Assembly: GCA_963664365.1 (NCBI GenBank)
Contig: OY761144.1
Location: 2,356,001 to 2,420,000 of the forward strand
DNA length: 64,000 nt
Reading direction: 5' to 3'
Source of the DNA: VXRN01 sp963664365
GTDB taxonomy: Bacteria; Chloroflexota; Dehalococcoidia; Lucifugimonadales; UBA1123
Below, piece by piece: positions 24,374 to 33,823 of this stretch (its first letter is position 1; each line of letters begins with the position of its first letter). A program made the translations under genes and the position numbers. A model generated the notes under the pieces. That model had not been told where the DNA came from, made no database searches, and saw nothing but the letters and a program-made list of their open reading frames with translations.

Positions 24374-27028
24374 ATGATCTCTATCGACTTCGAAAAGCTC
24401 ACCCTCTCCAACGGCCTCGACGTGATCCTGTCCCAGGACAGATCCCTGCCCGTCACCGCCGTCAACCTCTGGTACCACGTCGGATCAAAAGACGAGGATG
24501 TCGGCAAGACAGGCTTTGCCCACCTATTCGAGCACGTCATGTTCGAAGGCTCCAAGCACCACGACCAAAGCTACTTCGAGCCGCTCCAGAAGGTCGGCGC
24601 AAACCTGAACGGCTCCACCACCAACGACCGCACCAACTACTGGGAAAACGTCCCCTCCGACCACCTCGAACTCGCGCTCTGGCTGGAGTCCGACAGGATG
24701 GGATACCTACTTGAAGCGCTCACCGACCGCAAGCTGGACATCCAGCGCGACGTGGTCAAGAACGAGCGGCGTCAGAACTATGAGAACCGTCCGTATGGCA
24801 TGGCGCAGATGCTCATTCAGCCCGCGCTGTTCCCCGCTCCGCATCCGTATAGCTGGACGACCATCGGCTCGCCCGAAGACCTAGACAACGCATCGCTCGA
24901 AGACGTCAAGTCCTTCTTCCGGCGCTTCTACGTTCCGAACAACGCGAGCCTGGCCATCGTGGGCGACTTCGACCCATCCGAGACGCAGGCCCTCGTCGAA
25001 CGCTACTTCGGCGATATACCCGCCGGCCCCGAGATCGACCGCACAGGCAGAATGGACACCGCCCTGAGCGGCACGGTCGAGCTTACCACGCACGACCGCG
25101 TCCAGCTTCCGCGTCTGTATATCGTCTGGCCTACCGTGCCCGACTTCTCTCCCCGACAGCCCGCGCTCGACGTGCTCTCCGCCATTCTCGGCGACGGTCG
25201 GAGTTCGCGGCTGTACCGCTCCCTCGTGTACGAGACGCGCGCCGCGCGAGACGTGCGCGTCTATCACCACGCCCAGGAGATCTCCGGGGAGATGGTGGTA
25301 CAGGCCACCGCCAACCCAGGCCGCTCCCTGGAAGATATCCAGAACGAGGTACTGCGGCAGGTCGATCGGATTCGCGACGGTGACGTGGATGAGCGCGAGC
25401 TCCAGCGCGCCAAGAACCGCATACAGGCGTCGCACGTCTTCCAGCTTGAGCGCTTTGGCGGGTTCGGCGGCAGAGCCGACCAACTCAACTACTACAACAC
25501 CCTCGCCGGAGACCCCGCCTTCATCAACGAAGACATGGAAAGCTACCTGTCTCTCACCATAGACGACCTGCGGGACGCCGCTTCCGTGCTCGGCGATAGC
25601 ATGGTCAAGCTGTCGATAAATCCGCAGGCTGAAAGAACCGCCTCCACCTCCACGCTGGACCGCGGCCACGCGCCCGAGGCCGCCCGGCGCTCGTCCTTCT
25701 CACCTCCGGTACCCAGTCGCGCAACACTCGACAATGGCATGAACATCCTGCACGTCCAGAAGACGGGACTGCCGACAGTCGCGTTCGGCCTCGTCGTCCG
25801 CTCAGGCGCGGCATCCGACCCCACCGACAGCGCGGGACTCGCCCATCTGACAACGGCCATGCTTCCGGAAGGTACCCGCAATCGCACGTCGGCCCAGATC
25901 TCCGACGAGATGGAGTTCCTCGGCAGCCACCTACGGACCGAGGCCAGCAGAGAGCACATACTACTCACATCCGACGGGCTGAGCGCCACCTGGCGCGACT
26001 CGCTCGCCATTCTGGGAGACGTCGCCCTCAACGCCGACTTCCCGGAGAGAGACCTGGAACGGGTGAGAGCCAACATTCTCACGGACCTGCGCCGCATCTC
26101 CGACAACCCCGCAACCATCTCGGCCAGAGCCACGCGCGGCGTGATGTTCGGCCCTGGCACCCCTTACGGACACCCGATGACCGGCAGCGAGGACTCGGTC
26201 GAACGCGCCACGCGGGACGACCTGAAATCGTTCTTCGCGTCGCACTTCGACCCCGCCAACTCGAGGTTCATCATCGTTGGCGACCTGTCTCTTGACGAGG
26301 CTGTGGAAGCCGCCAACGACGCCTTTGGAAGCTGGAAGAGATCCGAGAATCGCGTCTCAAGTCATCTGACAGTCAACGCACCCGAACTCTCGCCGACCAC
26401 GATCTATCTCGCCGACAAGCCCGGAGCGGCGCAGTCCGTGGTCCGCACCGGCCACCTGACGATCCCCAGAAACGATCCCGCCTATCTCGCCCTGAACGTG
26501 TTGAACTACATATTCGGCGGCCAGTTCTCCGCGCGTCTCAACATGAACCTGCGCCAGGACAAAGGGTACAGCTACGGCTACATGTCCGTCATCGACTGGT
26601 CGCTGCGGCACTCGATGCTGGTCGCGGGCGGCGGAGTCCAGACCGCCGTGACCAAAGAGACCGTAATCGAAACGCTCAAGGAGTTCGAGGAGATCACGGG
26701 CAGCCACCCGGTCACCGGAACCGAGTTCCAGGACGCCATCGACGGCGTCATGCGAAGTATGCCGAGCCAGTTCGAGACGCATCACCAGGTGGTCAACCAG
26801 TTGCTCAGGCTGGTCACGTTCGACCTGCCGGACGACCACTTCGCGACGTTCCCGGACAGGCTGGCCGGGCTGAGACTCGAAGACGTCCGCCAGGCCGCAT
26901 CAGACCTGCTCGACATCTGCCATCTCAACATCGTCATCGCCGGCGACGCCGCCGTCGTAGAGCCGGGACTCAGAGAGCTAGGCATCCCCATCGTCCCCAT
27001 AGACTACGAAGGCCGGCGCAAGGGGTAA
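24374..27028 (+). CDS. M16 family zinc metallopeptidase (two-domain)
   Basis: An 884-residue protein with two M16 units. The first has the inverted zinc motif HLFEHVMFEG (HxxEH) with downstream Glu in the LEDVKSFFRRFYVPNNAS region. The second (from about residue 450, LDNGMNILHVQKTGLPTVAF) lacks the HxxEH set, having HLTTAM at that position, and carries the R/Y pair region (RQDKGYSYGYMS). This matches one-chain pitrilysin-like processing peptidases with an active and an inactive half. No signal peptide is visible. It degrades peptides; the substrate is unknown. Confidence 0.9.
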   Translation: MISIDFEKLTLSNGLDVILSQDRSLPVTAVNLWYHVGSKDEDVGKTGFAHLFEHVMFEGSKHHDQSYFEPLQKVGANLNGSTTNDRTNYWENVPSDHLELALWLESDRMGYLLEALTDRKLDIQRDVVKNERRQNYENRPYGMAQMLIQPALFPAPHPYSWTTIGSPEDLDNASLEDVKSFFRRFYVPNNASLAIVGDFDPSETQALVERYFGDIPAGPEIDRTGRMDTALSGTVELTTHDRVQLPRLYIVWPTVPDFSPRQPALDVLSAILGDGRSSRLYRSLVYETRAARDVRVYHHAQEISGEMVVQATANPGRSLEDIQNEVLRQVDRIRDGDVDERELQRAKNRIQASHVFQLERFGGFGGRADQLNYYNTLAGDPAFINEDMESYLSLTIDDLRDAASVLGDSMVKLSINPQAERTASTSTLDRGHAPEAARRSSFSPPVPSRATLDNGMNILHVQKTGLPTVAFGLVVRSGAASDPTDSAGLAHLTTAMLPEGTRNRTSAQISDEMEFLGSHLRTEASREHILLTSDGLSATWRDSLAILGDVALNADFPERDLERVRANILTDLRRISDNPATISARATRGVMFGPGTPYGHPMTGSEDSVERATRDDLKSFFASHFDPANSRFIIVGDLSLDEAVEAANDAFGSWKRSENRVSSHLTVNAPELSPTTIYLADKPGAAQSVVRTGHLTIPRNDPAYLALNVLNYIFGGQFSARLNMNLRQDKGYSYGYMSVIDWSLRHSMLVAGGGVQTAVTKETVIETLKEFEEITGSHPVTGTEFQDAIDGVMRSMPSQFETHHQVVNQLLRLVTFDLPDDHFATFPDRLAGLRLEDVRQAASDLLDICHLNIVIAGDAAVVEPGLRELGIPIVPIDYEGRRKG

Positions 27029-27444
27029 CGACGTGATATCGATCGGATTCCTGCCCTCGTAGGCGTATCGCGCTCCACCAGCAACCCTATTGAGACCTCA
27101 AACGGGTCGGCGCCAGCCCTGAATGCTATCTCTATCCGTATCGACTGCAAGCGCCTGATTCCTCAACCCCTACGGGCGGGTTTCATGACCGCCCAAAATC
27201 CTGTCCAGCCCATAATCACCAAAATCCTGCTTCAGACCCCCTCATTCCTTACCCCTTATTCCTCGCCCCTACACCCTCGATATCTCAACGCTTGACGGGG
27301 GGGGAGAAAATGGTATAACACCCATATCCCGTCATGGGGACAGGTTCCGCGCCATTGCGGACCGTTTCGACGTGGGGCGTCTTGTGTGGGCGCCCAGAAC
27401 GTAGGGGCGTCTCTCGTGGGCGCCCAAAACGAGGAGGCATCGAC
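27029..27444. other. intergenic region: outer edge of the left inverted arm and operon leader
   Basis: There is no gene in these 416 bases. A dispersed CAGCAGGATTTT-type repeat (reverse sense) lies at about 27,193-27,240. Homology to the right arm begins there. The promoter is at 27,292-27,319, and a leader of about 120 bases holds two TGGGCGCCCA palindromes before GAGGAGG. Confidence 0.65.
27292..27319 (+). promoter_or_regulatory. operon promoter TTGACG-N16-TATAAC (left arm)
   Basis: TTGACG (27,292-27,297) and TATAAC (27,314-27,319) are separated by 16 bases including a run of eight G. The right arm keeps the identical hexamers and spacing, which supports function. Confidence 0.65.
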
Positions 27445-29661
27445 ATGCGTACATCTAATTCACTGCGTTGGCTGGTCGTAGTTGCGGGAGCCGTAATGCT
27501 GTTGGCGTTCGTCGCGGCCTGCGCCGGAGAGACCGTCGAGGTCCCCGGCGAGACCGTGGTGGTCGAGAAAGAGGTCATTAGGACCGTCGAGGTCCCGGGC
27601 GAGACCGTCGTCAAAGAGGTCATCAAAGAGGTCGAGGTTCCAGGTGAGACCGTGGTGGTGAAGGAAGTGGTAACTGAGACCGTCGAGGTCCCGGGCGAGA
27701 CCGTCGTGGTAGAGAAAGAGGTCGTCAAGACCGTCGAGGTCCCCGGTGAGACCGTCACCGTCGAGGTCGTCAAAGAGGTACAGGTCCCCGGTGAGACCGT
27801 CGTGGTCGAGAAGGAGGTCGTCAAGACCGTTGAGGTCCCTGGTGAGACTGTGGTGGTGGAGAAACAGGTACCGGTGGAGGTCGTCAAAGAGGTCGTGAGG
27901 ACCGTCGAGGTCCCCGGCGAGACTATCGTGGTGAAGGAAGTGGTGGTGCAAGAGGTGCCGGGTAAGGATTATGTGACCGACCCCACCACCGGCAGGGTGT
28001 TCAGCGCGCCGGAGTATGGCGGGACACTCACCTATATCAGGCCCAGAGGGCCTAAGACTCCTGACACGTGGTTCGATGGTGGCTACGCGGCATGGGCCTT
28101 CATCAGTCCCGTTCTGGAGAAGCTCAGTGTCGGGAACTGGGCAATAGATAGGGAAGTACACTCCTGGAGTACAACGAGCGTACCTCTATCTGCCTTAAAA
28201 GGGGCGCTGGCTGAAAGCTGGGAGATTTCCGCGGACGGCCTCACCTATACCTTCCCCATTCGCCAGGGCGTTCACTGGCATAATAAGGCGCCGATGAACG
28301 GTCGGGAGCTGACTGCCGATGACATCGAATTTAACTTTCACCGTAATTTTGGTCTGGGCAGTGGCTTTACCGAACTTAGCCCCAGTTACGCGGCTTTCGA
28401 CAGCGCTGTGGGAATCGAGTCGGTAACGGCCACCGACAAATGGACGGTTGTTTTCAAGCTGAAGGAGCCGCGCCTCTTTGCGCTGGATAACATCATCGAC
28501 AACTACTCCATTTATATGAATCCCCCCGAGGTAATCAAGGAACACGGAGACGTTAAGGACTGGAGGAACCTGGTCGGCACGGGACCATTTGAGATGACGG
28601 GTTTCGTCGAGGGCAGCTCTGTGACCTATACCAAGAATCCTGACTACTGGGCCCACGACGAAAAATACCCGGAGAACCGCCTGCCCTACGTCGACGAGTT
28701 AAGGTACCTGATTTTGACAGAGGAAGCGACACGCCTGGCGGCGCTGCGCACGGGTAAGGTTGATTACGCGGGTGTCAACGGCAGCCCCGCTCAAATAATT
28801 TCTGTCGACGTGCTTGAGAGTCTCCAGCGGACCAACCCCGAACTGGTATTCTGGCCGTTTAAGTATCGGTCGGATAATTCTTTTAGTATGAACGTGAGTA
28901 AGCCACCCTTTGATGACATCAATGTGCGCAAGGCAATTCAGATGGCTCTCGATCTCGACACAATCTATGCGACCTATTACAAGGGTTATGGATCTACCAA
29001 GCCTCAGGGGACCATAGCCGATACGGTGGAAGGTTGGAGCATCCCATTTGAAGAGTGGCCCGAAGAGGTCAGGAAAGTCTATACCTATGACCCGGCAGGG
29101 GCGGAAGCGTTGCTTGATGCGGCTGGACATCCCCGCGGGGCGGACGGCACTCGATTCAAGACCGTGTTGACGCACTACGCGACCTACGATTCGACCTTTT
29201 CAGAGTTGATCGCTGCATACTGGGGTGAGATTGGCATTGATGTCGAGGTTCAGGTAACGCCAGCAGCTGACTTTAGCAATCTGAGAGTAGAAGGACGTTT
29301 TGAAATGATCACTGCGGAATTAAGCGGAGCGGCGAGTCCTTCCAGTGCCTTCCCAACCGCTTACTGGTCGAAAGCTCGGCACAACCATGCCCATGTCAAG
29401 GACCCGGATTTTGACGCCCTGTACGAAGCCTGGGTGCGAGCTGGCACCCTTGAGGAGGCGCAGAGTCTGACTAAAGAGGCTTTAGCGTATGCCCTAGAGA
29501 AGCACTGGACCATATGGGGTGGCGAAATGCCACAGTGGAACGTGAGCCAGCCGTGGGTCATGGGTTATAACGGTGAATTATGGTTGGGAGTCGGTCAAAA
29601 CGACAGCTGGATGGCCCGCCTCTGGATTGATAGCGCGCTGAAAGCGGCAATGGGTCATTAG
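27445..29661 (+). CDS. ABC transporter substrate-binding lipoprotein (SBP family 5), left copy
   Basis: A 738-residue lipoprotein. The signal peptide ends in a lipobox (LLAFVAACAG, Cys at about 26). Eight tandem units of about 15-17 residues based on VEVPGETVVVEKEVVKT follow to about residue 180 and probably form an extended beta stalk. The remaining ~550 residues are a family-5 binding protein for peptides, nickel or similar ligands (YGGTLTYIRPRGPK; LAESWEISADGLTYTFPIRQ, then GVHWHNKAPMNGRELTADD; RNLVGTGPFEMTGF). The start follows GAGGAGG. First gene of a three-gene operon. The ligand is unknown. Confidence 0.9.
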   Translation: MRTSNSLRWLVVVAGAVMLLAFVAACAGETVEVPGETVVVEKEVIRTVEVPGETVVKEVIKEVEVPGETVVVKEVVTETVEVPGETVVVEKEVVKTVEVPGETVTVEVVKEVQVPGETVVVEKEVVKTVEVPGETVVVEKQVPVEVVKEVVRTVEVPGETIVVKEVVVQEVPGKDYVTDPTTGRVFSAPEYGGTLTYIRPRGPKTPDTWFDGGYAAWAFISPVLEKLSVGNWAIDREVHSWSTTSVPLSALKGALAESWEISADGLTYTFPIRQGVHWHNKAPMNGRELTADDIEFNFHRNFGLGSGFTELSPSYAAFDSAVGIESVTATDKWTVVFKLKEPRLFALDNIIDNYSIYMNPPEVIKEHGDVKDWRNLVGTGPFEMTGFVEGSSVTYTKNPDYWAHDEKYPENRLPYVDELRYLILTEEATRLAALRTGKVDYAGVNGSPAQIISVDVLESLQRTNPELVFWPFKYRSDNSFSMNVSKPPFDDINVRKAIQMALDLDTIYATYYKGYGSTKPQGTIADTVEGWSIPFEEWPEEVRKVYTYDPAGAEALLDAAGHPRGADGTRFKTVLTHYATYDSTFSELIAAYWGEIGIDVEVQVTPAADFSNLRVEGRFEMITAELSGAASPSSAFPTAYWSKARHNHAHVKDPDFDALYEAWVRAGTLEEAQSLTKEALAYALEKHWTIWGGEMPQWNVSQPWVMGYNGELWLGVGQNDSWMARLWIDSALKAAMGH
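27523..27965 (+). repeat. tandem VPGET-coding repeats, eight units
   Basis: The lipoprotein leader repeat is encoded by units such as GTCGAGGTCCCCGGCGAGAC. The left copy has eight VPGET units plus a terminal VPGKD. It carries an extra unit (…KQVPVEVVKEVVRT) not present in the right copy. Confidence 0.85.
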
Positions 29662-29694
29662 GGGTTTCACCCCTTGTGGTCGAGCTTAGTCAAA

Positions 29695-29730
29695 AAGGGA
29701 GTTGGGAGGCTCAGACTTCCCAGTTCCCTT
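29695..29730 (+). promoter_or_regulatory. intergenic stem-loop after the lipoprotein gene (left)
   Basis: AAGGGAGTTGGGA pairs with TCCCAGTTCCCTT over 13 positions, two of them G-T wobbles. There is no U-run on its 3' side. It lies between the binding-protein and permease genes, where such loops often stabilise the upstream message. The equivalent loop in the right arm is fully paired. Confidence 0.6.
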
Positions 29731-29803
29731 GCTCATTGTTCCTTACGCCTTACCCCTTATACCTCCCACCAATGACAGCCCATAGAAAGACAACGTATAT
29801 CAG

Positions 29804-30811
29804 ATGAGAGCCTATATCATCAGGCGGGTATTGCTGATAATGCCCACGTTGTTCATCTTGAGCATCTTGGTCTTTCTCTCGGTCCGCTTCATCCCCGGCG
29901 ATGCAATAGACATACTTGCCATGAGGATGGAGGGTCTTGGTCTGATGGATCAGATTGACCGTGAAGCTATTGAGCGTATGCTGGGATTAGACGTGCCCGT
30001 CCACGTGCAGTATGGACGCTGGATAGGAGTGTTGCCGACTCCTGACTGGGTTACCGGTGAGTCCCACTTCAAAGGTCTCCTGCAGGGCACCCTTGGCGAA
30101 TCACTGGGTGGCAGCGGTTACAGGATAGAGGAGGAGATAATAGGTAGACTGCCGGTAACCATTGAGCTTGGTCTGTTGGCAATCGTAATCGGGCTCTTGA
30201 TAGCTCTGCCGGTCGGCATCTACTCGGCGATGCGCCAGGATACGCCCGCCGACTACCTGGGGCGCTCCATCGCCATCATCGGCCTGGCAACTCCCAACTT
30301 CTGGCTGGGAATTATGGTCATGATCTATCCGGCAATCTGGTGGGGTTGGTCGCCGCCGATGGAAGTGATTCCTTTCACCGAAGACCCCCTGGGGAATCTC
30401 GGAATGTTCCTCATTCCCAGCCTGATTCTGGGGACGGCCTCGGCTGCAGCCACCATGCGGATGACCCGCACCATGATGCTGGAGGCGCTCAGGCAGGACT
30501 ATATCCGCACCGCCCGGTCCAAGGGTCTCAGAGAGCGGGTGGTTGTCATGCGGCACTCCGTGAAGAATGCCCTGATCCCGGTGGTGTCCCTGATCGGCCT
30601 GCAGCTGCCTATCCTGGTCGGCGGCGCCGTTATCATGGAGAACATATTCAACCTGCCGGGGCTGGGTCGTCTCATGGTACTTGCCCTCAATGACCGAGAC
30701 TACCCGATGGTCTCTGGAATCAACCTGTTCTTCGGTACAGCGGTTCTAGTAATCAATCTGATAATCGACCTGATTTATCCGTTCTTAGACCCCAGGGTCC
30801 GATACAGCTAA
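29804..30811 (+). CDS. peptide/nickel ABC transporter permease, DppB-like (left)
   Basis: A 335-residue inner-membrane permease. MRAYIIRRVLLIMPTLFILS opens the DppB family, followed by RLPVTIELGLLAIVIGLLIA and the EAA loop (EALRQDYIRTARSKGLRERV), ending DRDYPMVSGINLFF … IDLIYPFLDPRVRYS. It forms the translocation channel with the DppC-like protein. It sits 142 bases after the binding protein. The right-arm copy is about 80% identical by eye. Confidence 0.92.
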   Translation: MRAYIIRRVLLIMPTLFILSILVFLSVRFIPGDAIDILAMRMEGLGLMDQIDREAIERMLGLDVPVHVQYGRWIGVLPTPDWVTGESHFKGLLQGTLGESLGGSGYRIEEEIIGRLPVTIELGLLAIVIGLLIALPVGIYSAMRQDTPADYLGRSIAIIGLATPNFWLGIMVMIYPAIWWGWSPPMEVIPFTEDPLGNLGMFLIPSLILGTASAAATMRMTRTMMLEALRQDYIRTARSKGLRERVVVMRHSVKNALIPVVSLIGLQLPILVGGAVIMENIFNLPGLGRLMVLALNDRDYPMVSGINLFFGTAVLVINLIIDLIYPFLDPRVRYS

Positions 30812-30813
30812 AT

Positions 30814-31725
30814 ATGAAAGTCCCCAACGACACCACCGACATACAGTCCTCAATAATCGCGCCAAAGAGACGTTCCCGGCTGGCTGATTTCTTCACCAGG
30901 CTTCTCAAAGAGAAGCCGCTGGGCACTATCAGCGGGATAGTCATATTGATGTTGACATTTGCCGCAATCTTTGGCGATGTTCTGGCCCCTTATCCATATG
31001 ACGAAATACACCTGATAGACAGGCTTCAGGCCCCATCAGCCAAGTATCTGCTGGGTACCGACCAAGCGGGGCGAGACCTCGTGAGCCGCCTCATCGTCGG
31101 GGCTCGAATCTCGCTAACCGTCGGTCTGGCGGCGACCGCTCTCAATGTTGTGGTCGCTGTCCTGGTGGGCGGCGCTTCAGGGTTTATTGGAGGCAAATTG
31201 GACCTGGCGGTGCAGAGATTTGTCGATGCCTGGATGGCTTTCCCGGGTCTGCTCCTTTTGTTGACCATCATGTCCATAGCAGGACAGGGGCTATTGCAGA
31301 TCATCGTGGTCCTGGGGATAGCCGGAGGCATCGGCACCTCCCGAGTCGTCAGAGGCGCCGTGATCGGCATAAAAGAGAATGATTATTTTCTGGCGGCGCG
31401 GGCAATTGGCAGCGCCGGCGCCGCGACGCTGGTCCGGCATGTCCTGCCCAATATCGCGGCGCCCGTAATCATCATATTCAGCATCACCGTCGGCGGGGTA
31501 ATTATTTCTGAGGCCTCTCTGAGTTTCCTCGGATTTGGACTGCCCATCGAGGTTCCCAGCTGGGGAGGTATGCTCAGCCGGGAAGGGCGTCAGTACATGG
31601 AGATTGCGCCCTTGCTGGCTCTCTGGCCCGGTCTTGCCCTGACCATCACCGTTTACTGTCTAAACATGTTCGGCGACGCCATGCGTGACCTCCTCGACCC
31701 CAGGCTCAGGGGCGGCGAATCGTAG
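30814..31725 (+). CDS. peptide/nickel ABC transporter permease, DppC-like (left)
   Basis: A 303-residue permease. An N-terminal cytoplasmic segment, LAPYPYDEIHLIDRLQAPSA, then KYLLGTDQAGRDLVSRLIVG, and the EAA loop (FLAARAIGSAGAATLVRHVL) define DppC/OppC. It starts two bases after the DppB stop. No DppD/DppF ATPase follows: the operon ends at the CCCCGTA…TACGGGG hairpin, so an ATPase must be supplied from elsewhere. Confidence 0.92.
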   Translation: MKVPNDTTDIQSSIIAPKRRSRLADFFTRLLKEKPLGTISGIVILMLTFAAIFGDVLAPYPYDEIHLIDRLQAPSAKYLLGTDQAGRDLVSRLIVGARISLTVGLAATALNVVVAVLVGGASGFIGGKLDLAVQRFVDAWMAFPGLLLLLTIMSIAGQGLLQIIVVLGIAGGIGTSRVVRGAVIGIKENDYFLAARAIGSAGAATLVRHVLPNIAAPVIIIFSITVGGVIISEASLSFLGFGLPIEVPSWGGMLSREGRQYMEIAPLLALWPGLALTITVYCLNMFGDAMRDLLDPRLRGGES

Positions 31726-31731
31726 AGCCTG

Positions 31732-31751
31732 CCCCGTACCACGATACGGGG
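31732..31751 (+). terminator. hairpin at the operon end (left arm)
   Basis: CCCCGTA-CCACGA-TACGGGG is a perfect 7-bp stem with a 6-base loop a few bases after the DppC stop. It is not followed by a T-run, so it is a weak or Rho-assisted terminator or a 3' end protector. It is identical in the right arm (35,775-35,794). Confidence 0.45.
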
Positions 31752-31837
31752 GCCGTTCGCGAACATCGGCTCCAAAGCCTCTCAGGACGCATACCAGCAG
31801 TCCCTCCCACAGAACCATCGTCAGGCAGCGCTCGCGC

Positions 31838-32638
31838 CTACACGAACCGTTGCAGATACTCTAGGTGATCGTCCAGGTGCTCGGGGAAGACCGAGTGGGC
31901 GTAGGTCAGCGCGATGGGCAGAAGCCAGGGGAACACATCCTCCCAACTCATGCCGGTCAGTTTGAAATACTCCCTTAGGTATGCCGACAGGAAATACTTC
32001 CGCGCCGCCTCTATGACCACTCTGCGAATCCCGCGCTCAAGGGGCTGGCCTGACTGGATGAGGACCACCGACTTGGCAACGTCGGCCGCCGGGTGAAATA
32101 GCCTTCCGACCTCCCAGTCTATGATCACCGGACTCCCGCGCGTCATCATGATATTGCCCGGATGAAAGTCGCCGTGGCAGAAAGAGTCGCCGTCAGGCTG
32201 ATCCGCGATCCGCTCGGCGGCCTGGAGCTTGACGCTCTCTTCCACACCGGGCGCCGTCTCTATCCTCTCCAGCATCTCCTCCCGCGGCGGCGGAATGTCC
32301 ATCCCGCGCTTGGAGTGCATATCCGCGTGCAGGCGCGCCATCAGCTTCGCGCCCGTGTGGACGCGCCAGGGCAAAGACGTGCCCCACTGGATCATCGTCT
32401 CGCCCTCTATGCGCTCCATGACGATTCCGGCGCGGTCGTTGACCGTCACCACGTCGTAAACCTCCGGCGCGGGTATGCCCAATTCGAGCGCGATGGCCGT
32501 AAGCCGCGCCTCGTGTTCCGCGGCCTCCAATTCGCGGCCGTCGTCGAACAGCTTGAGCGCCCTGCCCTCGCCGTATGCGAAGACCTCGGCGTAGTAGCCT
32601 CTACCCAATCGAGGCCCGATGTCGTTCGTCTGCGCCAT
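31838..32638 (-). CDS. aminoglycoside phosphotransferase-fold kinase
   Basis: A 266-residue protein with the APH/choline-kinase fold. GRGYYAEVFAYGEGRALKLF is the glycine-rich loop and catalytic Lys strand, VMERIEGETM the hinge, FCHGDFHPGNIMM the catalytic loop and VIIDWEVG the metal-binding Asp. It phosphorylates a small molecule; an antibiotic need not be the substrate. It starts seven bases after the SDR stop, in one operon with it. Confidence 0.85.
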   Translation of the reverse strand: MAQTNDIGPRLGRGYYAEVFAYGEGRALKLFDDGRELEAAEHEARLTAIALELGIPAPEVYDVVTVNDRAGIVMERIEGETMIQWGTSLPWRVHTGAKLMARLHADMHSKRGMDIPPPREEMLERIETAPGVEESVKLQAAERIADQPDGDSFCHGDFHPGNIMMTRGSPVIIDWEVGRLFHPAADVAKSVVLIQSGQPLERGIRRVVIEAARKYFLSAYLREYFKLTGMSWEDVFPWLLPIALTYAHSVFPEHLDDHLEYLQRFV

Positions 32639-32645
32639 CTCAAAC

Positions 32646-33422
32646 CTATATCAGCGAGTAACTCTGCCCGCCGTCCACGACGATGCACGCGCCCGTAATC
32701 AGGTCGGCGCGGTCCGACGCGAGGAAGGCGCACAGGTCGCCGACTGGCTCCGGCCAACCGAATCGCCCCATCGGAAGATTCCTGTCGATGAACTCTTCCA
32801 CAACCTCCGGCGGCTGTTCGCGCTGGAACCGTTCCCAGGTCCCGCCGGGGTGCAGTATCGACCCCGGCGCGATCGAGTTGACCGTCACCCCGGTCCCAGC
32901 GAGCGAAAGCCCGGCGTGCTTCGTTTCGGCGATCACCGCGGCCTTTGCGGACATGTACCCTATGTTTCCGCCGCGCTCCCGTCCGTAGATCGAGGCGATG
33001 TTGATGATCCGTCCCCAGCCCTGCTCTTGCATGTGCGGCAGCGCCAGGCGAGAAAGCTCGTAGCCGCTGAACAGGTTGAAGTCGAAGAGCTGGCGGTAGT
33101 TCTCAAGCGGTGTATCCGACAGATCGGTCGCGCCGGCAGAGCCGCCCGCGTTGTTCACCAGAATGTCAATCTGCCCGAGGCCGTTCACCGTCTCGGAGTG
33201 GAGGCGCGGGATGTCGTCGATGTCCATTACGTCCGCAACGACGCCGAGCGCATTGACTCCCATGTCCTTAAGCTCGGACACGGTCCGGTCGATGGTGGTC
33301 TGCGTGCGTCCGCAAATAGCGACGTTCACTCCCTCAGACGCCAGCGACAGAGCGCACTGACGCCCCAGGCCACGGCTGCCTCCGGTAACGAGCGCGTTAC
33401 GCCCTGCTATTCCCAAGTCCAT
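32646..33422 (-). CDS. SDR family oxidoreductase
   Basis: A 258-residue short-chain dehydrogenase. VTGGSRGLGRQCALSLA is the dinucleotide site, DILVNNAGGSAG the NNAG motif, INIASIYG the Ser region and YMSAKAAV the YxxxK catalytic pair. The C-terminal ITGACIVVDGGQSYS is classical. The start follows GGAGGATT. It is the first gene of the operon with the phosphotransferase-fold gene. The substrate is unknown. Confidence 0.9.
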   Translation of the reverse strand: MDLGIAGRNALVTGGSRGLGRQCALSLASEGVNVAICGRTQTTIDRTVSELKDMGVNALGVVADVMDIDDIPRLHSETVNGLGQIDILVNNAGGSAGATDLSDTPLENYRQLFDFNLFSGYELSRLALPHMQEQGWGRIINIASIYGRERGGNIGYMSAKAAVIAETKHAGLSLAGTGVTVNSIAPGSILHPGGTWERFQREQPPEVVEEFIDRNLPMGRFGWPEPVGDLCAFLASDRADLITGACIVVDGGQSYSLI

Positions 33423-33592
33423 CAGGCAATCCTCCGGTCATTCTGCCGATACCGTCAGACACATGGTACACTAGATGCGGCCCATGTTCACGCACAGGAT
33501 CACATCCGAAGGCTGTCCCATCAAGACGTTTCTTGACTTTACTGGACCCTTGCCCTGATAATGGGGCCGAATGATGATAGGAGAGAGCCCAA

Positions 33593-33823
33593 ATGGTCGC
33601 GACACGAGAGAAGTTTTCCAGTCAGGCCAAGCCGGAGTTGTTGTCCGCAATGCGCGAGATCGCCCAAACCGAGGGGCGGCACTTCCAGTCCGTGCTGGAA
33701 GACGCCATGCGCGATTACATCGAGGGCAAGGCGCAGTCTAATGTCCGCCCCGAGTTCATGGCCCACTACAGGGCCAGCCTTGAGAAAAACCGCCGCCTCG
33801 GTGAACTGTTGGGCAAGTCATGA
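33593..33823 (+). CDS. antitoxin of a Doc-type pair
   Basis: A 76-residue protein (EKFSSQAKPELLSAMREIAQ, then TEGRHFQSVLEDAMRDYIEG). This looks like a ribbon-helix-helix-type DNA-binding N-terminus followed by a helical toxin-neutralising tail (EFMAHYRASLEKNRRLGELL). It overlaps the toxin start by four bases (ATGA). GGAGAG precedes the ATG. Phd-like function is inferred from position. Confidence 0.75.
   Translation: MVATREKFSSQAKPELLSAMREIAQTEGRHFQSVLEDAMRDYIEGKAQSNVRPEFMAHYRASLEKNRRLGELLGKS

Larger units (their letters stand above)
27190..31753. repeat. left arm of a 4.6-kb inverted duplication
   Basis: This segment contains promoter, lipoprotein, DppB and DppC genes. It is repeated in inverted orientation at 35,773-40,405. 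Both outer edges share the leader and the CAGGATTTTGG repeat. Both inner edges share GCCTGCCCCGTACCACGATA, after which the sequences diverge abruptly. Confidence 0.85.

Noticed and set aside
27285..27887. Thr/Ser-rich tandem-repeat protein on the minus strand (TVSPGTST units), also mirrored on the plus strand at 39.8 kb
   Set aside because: It is the reverse complement of the VPGET repeats of the lipoproteins, not a separate mucin-like or ice-binding gene.
31732..31751. Rho-independent terminator
   Set aside because: The hairpin is perfect but has no following T-run, so it is listed only as a hairpin of moderate confidence.
32619..33536. 305-residue plus-strand frame
   Set aside because: Shadow of the SDR gene, whose catalytic motifs are complete.
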